A DNA stretch of 64,000 nucleotides from Trissonchulus latispiculum (taxonomy: Eukaryota; Nematoda; Enoplea; Enoplida; Ironidae): positions 1-64,000 of the forward strand of contig JASAND010020375.1 of assembly GCA_030248195.1 (NCBI GenBank). Direction: 5' to 3'. A model generated the notes under the pieces. It was not told where the DNA came from. It made no database searches and saw only the letters and a list, made by a program, of their open reading frames with translations. The position numbers were made by a program, and so were the translations under genes. Within the stretch, counting starts at the first letter, position 1. Each line of letters opens with the position of its first letter. Positions 21,901 to 34,300 of the stretch are shown piece by piece.

Positions 21901-24900
21901 ACTAACGGTTCTTGTGCCTTAACAGCGGAAATTTATTGATAATTTTGCCCTAAAAGATCCTTATAAATTTTGCAATTTTTCAGGTTAATTTCAGCATGAA
22001 AAATAAGTTGGTTGGCGTTTTGTGCTAGATTTGGATTGAACTTTTCAGGGGGTGCTGCTTTTAGGGACCGTCCTTTTCTTTATTCACCATTCTTATCACA
22101 ATTACAATTAATGTGGCTTGTTTGTTATGGCAGTAAACACTCAGTACTCATTCTTCGGTATAACTCAGCATTCAATTGATAAACTTAACGTTTGGATTGC
22201 AGGAAGTAGGATTAATGCTTAACAAACTGCCAGATAATAAAATGGTGGCATTAGTCCCAAAGTTTGGATTGGCAAAGCTACATAGTCTTTATTAGTTAGT
22301 CTTGATCTCGGCGAACCCAACAAGCTAAGTCTCAGTAATCTGACTTGGTGCAATCCTGTCAAATTAATCCGGTTGGTTAATTAAATAATTAGTCAATGAC
22401 TAAGATATGGATTAAGCGAGCGAAACGAGTTGATTTGCATAATGTTGTGACTTTAATCCGGCCGTTTTTGGGATTTAAATTTTCTAGTACCGCACGCCTT
22501 TTAATCCGTTTAAATCGACCAATTTAGAATAAGAAATCGAAATCAAAATAGTTCAAAGCCATATAATAATAAAGCTGATTTTTCTGTTGGAAGGCTCAAG
22601 CATATATCCGTCGTGCTTTCCGTGGAAAATCCGGGAATTTAGTTTCCGAACTTGTGTTTGTCCGAACGTTTTGGTGCTGGTATCCATTGTTTGTTGGCAG
22701 TTCAGGTGCGTAGTTTGGCAGAAATCCGTTGATAATTAATATTCGCTTAGCACCCGGCGACTTAGAAATTGAAATTGTAAATTCGAATCCTAGGTGCGAC
22801 GAGTCGATTCGGAAATCCAAAAACGAAGTTTTTTCCGGAAATGTTTTCGAAAAAGTTTTTTCTTGCTTCTGCATCTTTAAATGCTGATTAAATATTGTAC
22901 CACGAAAATATGGGCTATGTTAGCTTCATCGTTATAAGTGGTATCGCCAGCAGTAATACTATACCCAGTAGTCGCAGTTGTAGTAGGGCAGTGACAGTCT
23001 GTTTATATAGTCGTCCTTGGCAGGGATGCATTACCAGAACGGAGCCTGAGGCGTGATTGGTCAGATGTCCAGCTGAGTGATCGCTGGTCTGCTGCTGCTG
23101 CTGCTTCTGTGAGGATTGGTCAATTAGTGACTGTTTGGACTGGCCCGGGTCCAGACAGAAGTTGGTCTGGGCACAGTAGCAGTAAAGGCCACTTCCATTA
23201 CAACCAGTTGCCTGTAGTAGAAGAAACAGAGCAAAAAAATGAGATATATATAATCTAAAGTGTGTAGATTGGGATGGTATAGTAATTTTAGGTTGTCTTT
23301 TAATTTAAATTTTTAATTTTATAGAAAATGTTAATTTGATATTTTCCCTTGCCAAAGCACCCCCCCTATCCCCCAGTTTTAGGAAAACTTGTAGACAGAG
23401 TTCGGGCAGGTCCATCCGCCCTACCAGTTCTGTTTTATTCCTCCTTCTCTGGAATGGGTATTTTTCCAAAAATTTGCCTTAAATCAAATTAAAAATTTAA
23501 ATTGGAATTTAAATATTCTTGGCATTTTGTTTTCGAAAGAAAGCCCGACTTCAGTACTATCCTGAAATGAAATAATGTAGATTATATATATATATATATA
23601 TATATTCTGGCTTATTTTAGGCCAAAATTTATGGGGGAGCGATATGGGGGGGGGCTCAAAATCGCCCCCCCCCCCATCGATGGGGGGCTCACCAAAAGTG
23701 GGGGGGCATATTTTTGGAAAAACAATTGCAAATTTTTACGTTTTTTGTGTAAAAATTGCCAAAAATCGCTAAACAATGACTAATTTTAGGTGTTTTTTAC
23801 GCTAAAAAAGCGAAAATTCCGTTAAAATTCCGGCGAAGCCGGAGAAATTTTTGAAAATTTAGGGTTAAAATGGTGAAATCTGGCAATTTTTTGGCTTATG
23901 AGGGGGGGAGGTAAAAATTTATGGGGGGGAAACCTCGAATGGGGGGGAGGTTGCCGAGTGGGGGGCCCCCACCACCCCCCCCCAGTAAAAATAAGCCAGT
24001 ATATATATATATATATATATACATAGCAAGGCCGCACCCAGGGGGGTTAAAGGGGTCTAGACCCCCCCTTTTGGTATGACAAAATGGAAAATTTTTGCTT
24101 TTTATGGCAAAACCAGCTATTTTTAAAAAATTTTCGCGTCTTCGGCGCGATAATTTCCTTTTTGCAAGAAATTAACGTCCAATGTACTGTTTTGGGGCAA
24201 AAATGCAAAAAACTTTTCATCGTGCGGGCCTGGTTGTTATATACGTATATATGTGCATGTACGCATATTATAAACTATTTATTTTAGTTCAATTAGCTTT
24301 CACTAGCAGAAGCGCCATTCAGGGTATTTTTAGGGTTTTTTCGAGGGGGGGGGGGGAGATTTTTTGCAAAAATGAACCAAATCCCATTTTTGGCGTGTGT
24401 AAAAATCTCCGAAGTCGGAAAATTTCGCCATTGACAATGACTGTAAGTCAAATGATATTTCAATTAAAAACGTGGATATTAAACTTGTGTTACGCGAACA
24501 AAATGCTTTCAGGCCAGTAATTATATAGTGACTGTGACTTCCATTTTGAAAGCCACTTCCAGGTTGTCACAAAAGCCTGAATTCCGCGTCAACTGAGTGA
24601 GCTCGCGGTTTTAACAGTACCCCGCACACTCGACCGTGGTCTCTCATCGCACGTGCTATCATTTTATTTTCTTGATTTACGAAGTCGGCCTATATATAGT
24701 TTCAGTCCTCAATTTATGCATGTATTATTGATGACATCGCACAACAGATGGCATATTATAGACAAGGCCGCACCCAGGGGGGGGGGGTTCAAGGGGTCTA
24801 GACCCCCCCTTTGGGATGACAAAATGGAGAATTTTGCTATTTTTATGGCAAATACAGCTATTTTTAAAAAATTTTCGCGATAATTTATATACTTTTTGCA

Positions 24901-26908
24901 AGAAATTAATGTCCAATGTACTGTTTCTGGGCAAAAATTAAAAATTTTTCAACTTCTGGGGGGCTCCAGGGGCTCCACCCCCCAGACCCCCCCTTGCATG
25001 TTACCTTGGGGCCCCCCCTTTTCAAAATCCTGGGTACGGGCCTGATATATATATAGTTAGCATTAGGGTACGGTACTCATGGTAGTCTAAAACTCAAACT
25101 GTTAACCTCCAAAATGTTTCAATATCCAAGCATCTATAGTACATAAAACTAACCTTATCATTATAGTAGCAGTAGTGAAACCATGCGGAGTCATTGGGCC
25201 CCCTTAGGGCCATACAGATAGCCCGTAGGCCGAAACGCCGTTGCTGTGGCAGCAGCCAATAGTCGTGCAGTTCGCAGGTGTTCGTTTCCGCGTCGCAATA
25301 GGACCCATTGGGGTGGTAGGTAGAATGGGTAATCCGGCGAAAATAGGCATCATAGGTGTCCGGATGTACCTTTTGATGGGCAGCACTGGCATTGTCACAG
25401 TAGCACCGAATGGCTTGGGCTAGACCCCTGCCCCCTCCAAAATTTTGGGGTGCTAGCCACTTGAGGTCACTCTGTAGTGATAGTAGCAGTAGGTGTACTA
25501 GGATTGGACTTAGTATGGTGGATAGCAGTTGCGTAAAGTTGATATACAGGTTGCTGAATGGATTAAATAGGAACATTAAGTGTTTTGGTACCTTCTGGAG
25601 GTCAATATAGATCGGTGGTTGTAAATAAGCTCGAAGTTGGTGTAGTTATATATTTTATCGGTTATGTAATTAGGAATTGACTGTTAATTAGCACATAAGA
25701 CACTGGCTAAGTTGATGCAGTTTACTTCCATCGGATCTGATATAATCAGTGATTATCTGTTAAGCAGTAAAGTACGTAAGTTCCATTCAAGTAAAGGCAC
25801 AATTATTTTCCAGTCATAAAACGTTAGTAGATCTCAAGCAGTAGCTAGTAATACGTAATTTCAGTTAATAAATGCACTGATGTGTATATACTTTTGTCAG
25901 TCAGTTAAGTAGGTTTGTAATCTATCGTCAGAATTAAGGCTTTAAAGTGACAATTGAACCAGTATTAATTGTTATTTAACTGGATTGATCCATAAATGTG
26001 TACTACTTACAGTGTGCAATATTATTAAGTCATTGCTTTCCGGCAGCAAATCCAGATGGTTGTCGTTCCAATATAGGGTTGATGAACCATTACGAAGGGT
26101 GCAATCTTTTTATTACCTGCAATAAGAAAAAGATTTAAGAAAAAAATATATATATCCATTTCTAAACCTCTGAAACTTTGGTGTAGAAAATGTAGCAGAT
26201 ACGGAACGGGACGGGATCTCCCGCCTTAGAATCGGTTTTTATCGTGTAGCATTGACACTCATGTTTTTCATAGACCAACCGATAGTTTCATGCTACGTAA
26301 CTAATTTCTGGTAAAGTGGGAAAATTTTTGCCACAGACTACATTATTTTGTCCGAAGTTTTTTCCAGTAATACTGATATACGTACGTATAAAACGGGAAC
26401 TGGAGGAACCAGAACTGACTTTTAAAAACCGGAACCGCAAAATTCGTTAACTTTAAGAAACTAATTTCGATAAAATGAATGAGCGAAAAAGACTCCTGCA
26501 GAAATTCTATACAGGAAGTCTTGTAGTTTTAAGTGCTCCTGTGCGGTCAGTCGCTAACGGAACTTCTTGTATTTTCCACAAAAGTAACTTTTGTATTTTT
26601 ACCGGCCTCTCGAAAAGTGAAAATTACAGAAGTTTCCTGTAGAAAGTACTCGAGAAACCTGTAGTTTTTCGACTTTTGCGAAAATCCTAATTACCAAGCC
26701 TGTAGTTTTTACAAGACAAAACCTGTAATTTTCTCTGGATCGACCTGTTCATGGAAAAGGGAGGCAGGTGCGGGGGGCCGCTCCCAAAATATTCTCGGCG
26801 GGGAGCGGCCGTTACAAAAAATCCATGGGGTGTTGAAAGACTGAAAATTTGAAAAATTCGAAAAATTTCAGTCTTCAGAAACTATGGTCACTGTTGCCCT
26901 TATAGCCT

Positions 26909-26942
<34 letters not shown>

Positions 26943-29900
26943 ATATATATATACTCAGTTAGCGTTATCAACATATCGAGTAATAACCTGTAGAGTAAAC
27001 CTGTAAACCAGTGAAAACTACAGGTTTCATTTGTGTTGAATACTAATTACTAGTGTAACTTGTAATCCATCCTACAAAAGTATCTCCAGTAAAAACTATA
27101 TACCAATGTTGGGCTGTAGAAATTGCAAGACATACATGTATTTTCTACAAAACCTTTTGTATTTATCATCTACAAAACTGATTCCTGTAGTTTCTACTGG
27201 AACTTTTCTAAGAGCGTACTATATAGCTAGCTGCTTTTTGGTTGAGGGGATTTCAGCAAAAACAGCATAATTTTAGATTGAAATTGAGATTCAGTTTATC
27301 GCCTACGCCATTTTAGTGTTTAGATTATACTAGATTATCGAGCAGTCCTATAGTTAAAATCTTGACTTAGATATGGAAACGTAAATATTAAGAATAGTGA
27401 TGTGCGCTGAACGAATTGCCCGCTCCGGAGCTCCGGCCGGAGCGGGCTGTCGGAGCACCGGAGCTCCGGAGCTCCGCGGAGCTCCGACTGTTTGTGGACG
27501 TTAAAATGTAAAAATTTTATTTTAAGCTAAGCAAATTATGTTTGCAGTGAAAAGCACGTCTACTCACTGTATACTATATATACTATATTATATATAGCGC
27601 TTCGCCTTTTTATGTTCAGAATCTGATTCTGTTGCTATACACATTTGTTCTATTTGCTAGCCTGTATTTTTGATCTGAAATGAGTTCAGACTTCGACAAC
27701 TTTTCACAGAACTTGTGGCTGTTTCATTATGCATTATGTTGCCAATTATAAAAGCCAATTTTAGTTTACTGCTGTTTAGTTCTAATGTCTCACTTTTCAA
27801 GATTTGCTAAGTTTAAATTTCATAGATTAGGACTCCATATAATTCGTTACGAGACTTTCGTCAGAAATTAAATTTTTGAATCCATGATGAATTATTGCAA
27901 ATTTAACAAACGTGGATCAGATTTGCTTTTATTCGCTGTTTCACTTTTAAAAAGTATATATAATATGTAATCTTAAAATAAATTTGAACAAGGAGATATT
28001 ATGTCAAAAGATGTGTTAGATGAGAGCAAAGAAAACATTTGCAAACAGTGAAAGTTTATAATATACGTAGAAGAATAGATTTCATCGGAAAAGGGAATAA
28101 TTGATGCATTAATGGATTAATTAGTTGCAATTAATTAAAAACGTTGTATGGAAATAATTCTTAGAGGTCGTAGCTTAGAATTATAATTTTCACCCTCATC
28201 ATCTGGACAAGTTGGAAAAATTGTTTCCGGAAAACGAATCATACAGCAGTCTTGAGGAAGTTGAAAAATTATCAAAATACGAGCACTATATAATTCATTG
28301 TTCTTACGCACTGTTCGTGAGACTACAGCAAGAAATCATGAAAACTCTTCAAATATTTGATTATTACCCAAGTTATGAGCAACAGACAGGTATCAAAGCT
28401 TGAAAATGGCTGCTCCGGGTACCCGGAGCTCCGGAGCAGAAGCCCGCTCCGGAGCACCGAAAATCGGAGCTCCGCTCCGGAGCTCCGTCGGAGCGGAGCT
28501 CCGGCGCACATCACTAATTAAGAAATATATGGTAACTTGCATACACTTGAGACATGTACTGCATTTGCTTACAGAGGCGGCAATTGAAAATCGAGTGACC
28601 CCCCCCTGCCGGTCCCAACTACCTCAAGCAATTTATTGTTACTTGTTTCAACCGGCTCCTAGTTGAATCCAAGGGAAAGTTGGCACGCTCTCTTGAGAAG
28701 TACATAGAAATGTGAAGCAAAAATAAGCAGATTTTAGCAAAATAAAAATTGGTTGTACGTACTGAAGTGATTAAACGTCGGAAACTAGGTTAAACACCTT
28801 AAAAATCATGTAAAAGTTTAAGTATAGATCATTTAAAATAGTTTTTTCAAATTTAAATAATTTAAGATTAGTTCACAACATTTGTTTAAAAGCAAGGACC
28901 CAGTTTTGGTTGAAAACGTTTTATTGTTTCCGTGAAGTAGGTGCGGTGCATAAAGAATAGAACAAATTGTTTTTGTTTTTATTGTTCTTCCCTCTTCACT
29001 TTGCAGCATTGTGTGGAACTTTTCACAAATATGGAATTTAAAACCCTTTTTGTCCTCAGCAAAAGAGTTGACATTTTTGGTCCGGCTGCTGTCCTTTTCT
29101 TTGAAATTTTTTGCTTTTTTATCGAATCAGTTTCAGAAAAAACAGGACTTGACACAACGGGACAATTTGCGACATATATTTACCCTCTTCGCCCGTTGAA
29201 TAAGTGCCAAAGCAAGTTTAAAAATGTCTGCAAAAAAAGAGAAACTCTGTAAATAAGAGAGCGTTAGTGATGTCGAAAAATTGAGAAAATTTGGACCTGA
29301 AATGCCAAGGAACGATTTTCTCTGCAGTTTTCGGCTAAGATTAAGTTACGGATATTTAAGATGCAGGTAGTGAAGGAAATATACTTTTTTGGTTGGTGGC
29401 AGTTGCTCGACAACTATATACTGTTTAAAATACAGCATTTAGGCTACGAAATCAGATTGTTTCAGTCATTGGCACATTGATGTAGTGTACAAACTGTTTA
29501 ATTATGAAGCCTCCAGGAAAATTTGTGCAACATTTTAATCACCATTTGATGTCAAAAAATATATTGTTCCTTTTTTATACTGTTCAGAAAAACTGTATCT
29601 ACAAAATGAAACAAAGTTTTTGAGTCGGAATTACGTTTGATGGACAGGTTGGCGTTAACATGTATCTACCTACCTAGCCTCAAGAGAACTCAGAACTTTA
29701 TAGGCGAGTGTCATTTACGTAGCTCGTTGGTTGGGATGTAATACTCTACCCATTGTATTTTCAATTTGGAAAATGCATTCCCCCAGCCCCCTTTGCTACC
29801 TTACTCTGAAATTCACACATTATATAATGCTTTCTGTAGCACTCTTTGTTTTCTTGTTTGACCATTTTAACCATTAAATGAATGTATATAGTATATATTT

Positions 29901-30437
29901 TCTGTGGTAGCTGTGGGCTCAGCTAAACTTATGGTCTGGACAAAGGTGGTTATATGCACTTAACCTGATAAAAAAAATTCACTCACACACTCTGAAGTGA
30001 AAATTTGTCCCCTGAAAAATATATATAGGGTAAAAGTGACCTCAACGATCACTCGCTATGGCTGCAAAAGAAAACTGATAAAATTTTCTGATCCCCCTCT
30101 CCAAAAAAGCTTCAACATGATTATTTAAATGCTATTATATATGTACGTACTTTATGATGTGTAGCAATTAATTTTGTCTCAATTTTTGCTCTATTTTAAT
30201 TTTGAATGAATTTTCTGAAAAGCGTTTGTTTATAATGAAACATCAAATTTTCTAACTTTGTAACAGTTTATATATATACCTGTGCAGTAATACGTAAGTG
30301 GTATACAATTGAGCTACAATGATAATGATAATTCATACTCATGAAAAATTGCAAGGAGGGAGGATAGTTTTTCTCAGAGGCCAGGAATTCAAAATTGGGT
30401 GGTAAATAGAGACCACCAATGTTTGTATGATTATATT

Positions 30438-30499
<62 letters not shown>

Positions 30500-31289
30500 C
30501 TCTTGGATTGCACCTAGAAATAAGACTAAACTGACACCTTTTCAAGCCTGGTTCCTATGTAAAAAGCCATGTTATTTGATATTAAATGAACCCAATGGGG
30601 GGGGGGGGGGAAGGAATACAATGCGGAAGCTGTGAACAGAAAATAGAAACAAGATACGTTATGTACATAGCATGTTTCTGATGTCAAAAAGAGACGCGCG
30701 TCGCCAGTGCCAAAGGAGGTATATATAAGTGATACTCATGTGACAAAGAAAATGCACAATGCTATCAACTGTTAATTTCAGTTAGTTAATTTGAGAGCTG
30801 AAAATTCTAGGAAATGGAGAAATCTCCAAATGCCTCTCTTTCTGTGAAAATTGTCATATATATAAATCCTGTTACCTACGTAATCAACCTTATACCTTAT
30901 GTTTCTCAAAAATCCTGCTAATCTTATCGCCTATTCTGACAGCTACATCAAATAATATGTGATTAGTATTTCATAGTGCTGTAGAGATAAAATGCAGATT
31001 CCTAGAATAATTTCCGGATAGTGACAGACAGCTTTGCTATCAACCTTATTATCCCTCCAAAGTGTCTGTTAAAGTAATGAGCAATTTTCCACTGCGTCTA
31101 TATTTACCCCCTTTTCCCCTGTAACTACTGCCTTTATGGTAAATTAAGGCACCTTCTTGCTCCCTGTGATTGCGCAGAATTATCATTTACTTAAATCTTA
31201 AATTCAGGTCTGGGAATAGTTGAGTTGAGCCTTCAGAGTGAACAGAAAAAATTGATATACTAAAACTAATGTTAGTCAACACATAAAGT

Positions 31290-31328
<39 letters not shown>

Positions 31329-34300
31329 GCAATAGAGTCTTTGTGGGGACATTTCTCAGGCTTGAACGTCAACATGGGGACCTATAATCTACGTCATTTA
31401 TGCAAATATATAACTGTTTTTGCTACCAAATTCTGATCGTGTTTTTATTCATTCAAACTTGCAAATTTTCAGTCAAAACTTTAGGAAAATGTTAAGCTTG
31501 ATATGTTTAAGTTCGTATTTCCCGCTGTATGACAACTGCGGGTCGCGGCTAGATTCCGCTGCATTTCTGTAGGGAAAAAGTTTAGTATGGGTAACACAAA
31601 AGTGATATATACTTAAAGTTCCTAAAGGCAGCAACACTTTGCTTTATTTTTACTGAACGAGACAAAAGGCGCATATTACGCGTATCTATGCCATCTCATC
31701 TCTAAATGCTAACTGACTATATCAATCTTAGCTGTTAGAGTTAGCTCCATTAGGCAAAAGCTGGCAGTGTCAACTGGCTACGTAAGTCATTGTTGGATAC
31801 ATTCAGTACTGAGATTAACTCTGTAGGAAAACAAAAGTCCATTACCTACCTACTCGTGCGAATGTGTTTTCAGAAATAGTTCTTCTTCTTGCTTGCCTCT
31901 GTTGAAATTAAAACTGTTTTTCGTTTAGTCAAAACAGACCTACGGAATGGGTTTGTTAAGCTAGATTGACCTTTTTTTAAAACTATGAGGAAAAGTGTGT
32001 AATATGAAATAATATCAGCTAGATTTGAAAGTAACAAGATTGGTCACTTCTATAAAATGTTAGCTACGACACCGCCTCTCCCTTGGCAAGCATCACTGCG
32101 AATGGGAACCTCTTTGTTTTTACTAATGCAATGTAAGCTTCCCCATTGTTTCCTTGGATCCGATTAAAAAGTTTTGACAAAAGTATAAATAAATATTGTA
32201 GAAAAATTTTGGCTCATATACCTTACACATATAGGCACACATTTGATTTTATAAACAAACTTTTAGCAGCGCCAACCTAGTATATATATCTTGCGACGAT
32301 TCAGCTGTTTTCTATTGTAAGCTCCTCTTTTTCTATGCCGTTATTAGCTGTCAAAAACAGGCCGCTGATTTCTGAGCCTCAAGTCTTAACTTAATAGAGA
32401 AGAAAACGGAAAAAAACTCATGGAAAAAGATGCATATGTGATGTGTATATATCTATGGAACTTGTGACATACATTCAAACATGTATATTGAATTGAATAA
32501 ACAAGTGTATGCTAAAGAAAAGTTAATGTTAAGCTTAGACTCACTGAAGGTGGGAAAGATGGTTTTCCCCCTTTTTAGAAATTTCTGGCGTGGCGCCTGT
32601 CTGTCTGGCACATGCTGAGTTGACTTTGTCTTAAAAATTTCCCACACTTCCCCCCCCTTCCCCCGTCTCACTTCTAAGATTGTAATAGTTGAAACTTAAC
32701 AATTATTGAGATATTCTCTTCTTTTCAAATTTTTGACTCACAAAATTTAAAAAAAGAGTAAATAACCACAAGCGCTTTTCTTTCCTTTTTTTATCGGTCC
32801 AACTTGAGAGTAGAAAAAATTGCAGTGATGGTGGTTCGAATCTCAGCAGACCTCAAACTTTTTTCGTTAATTTTTCCTAAACTTCCCTTGAGCACAAAAC
32901 GAAGTCTGTGTAATGCTATGCTGGTTTACTATGCTATATATACAGCTAGCAGTCTAGAAAGTTTTATTCATGAGCTGGATTAGTGTTTCTGGATAAATAG
33001 ATTGAAAGATTTTGGTGAATTTGTCAAACTTTATATGGTGGAGACCATACTCTAACATGGGGGGTCCTGGAGGGGGTTTGTTCCCAAAAAATTTTTAAGG
33101 GGGCTTGTACCTTGAATCAAAATGTTTAGGAAGGCCTTGCACCTCAAGGAAAATTTGTGAAAGTTTTCGAAAAAGAATGCTAATTTTTCGGGGGGCCCCA
33201 TAAACACCCTTTCCCCCAAATATCGTCTCCCCCCCCCCCCCAAGAAAAGTGGGTGTCCCTTTTGGTACCAACTTTTTCCCTGAAAAGCTTGCTCAGAACA
33301 GAAGGCCAAATTTTCCGGCTTCGCCGGAGAGTTTTAGTAGATTTTTACCTATTTATGCACTAAATCTACTTATTTTTAATATACCATAAAAATAGCGCAA
33401 TTTTTAGCATGTTGTTAGAACAATTTTTAAAAAATTGTCGCCCCCCCCAAATGACTCGTCCACGAGGGGTCCATCAAAGAGCCTCAAAATTCCCTAGAAT
33501 AAGCCCAGGACCTATGGTGGAGACCTAAAAGCAAAAATCTTTGTCCTAATTCTGTGGTTCCAACGGTTTCTTGCACCAACACTAGCTCACGCGCGTTGGC
33601 ACATGCCAGGTTAGAAGCGGCATGTTCAGCTTAGATATTCTAGGCTAGGCTGCTGTCTGATAATTAATTAATTTCTATATAATTATCGTCTCCAGTGCGC
33701 AACATAAATTAAAGACTAACTCTTTGTAGGTAGATGAAGACAGACTGTCTCTGACTTGGCCTTACATTGCCTTAGGATAAATTTTTAATTCTCTGAACAA
33801 CATTCTGCTAAGGTAGAATAGGATTAAGAATTTTCGCTTTCGTTTCCTATCTGTAAGTTCTAAGCTGTCCGTTGGTTATTTAGTTAGCATAGTGCTAAGC
33901 TAAAGCTGGGATTTTCTATGCCTACATAGTTGTGCTTGGCTTAGGTTCTAAACTAAATTGGATTACCAGTTACGAACCCTGAACACATGAATATTACATG
34001 TACGTATGTGTCAATAAGGAAGTTAATTTGGGGGGGGGGGGGGTCGCTACGATTTATTTAACTGCGCTACTGTCAATTTTAAGCTAATTATGAAAAAATA
34101 TAATTACTTCGTAGTAAAAGTTAGTTAAGACTGAGCGACTACGTACTAAATTCTGTATGGACCATAGTAAAGATAAATTTATAATTACTAGAGATGCGCC
34201 AGGGCCGGTTGCCGGTGCCTGTAAATTGGGGGGACCAAATTAAAAATTTTCAAAAATTTTCTGAAAAATTCTAAATTTTGCAATAATTTCAGGTATACAA

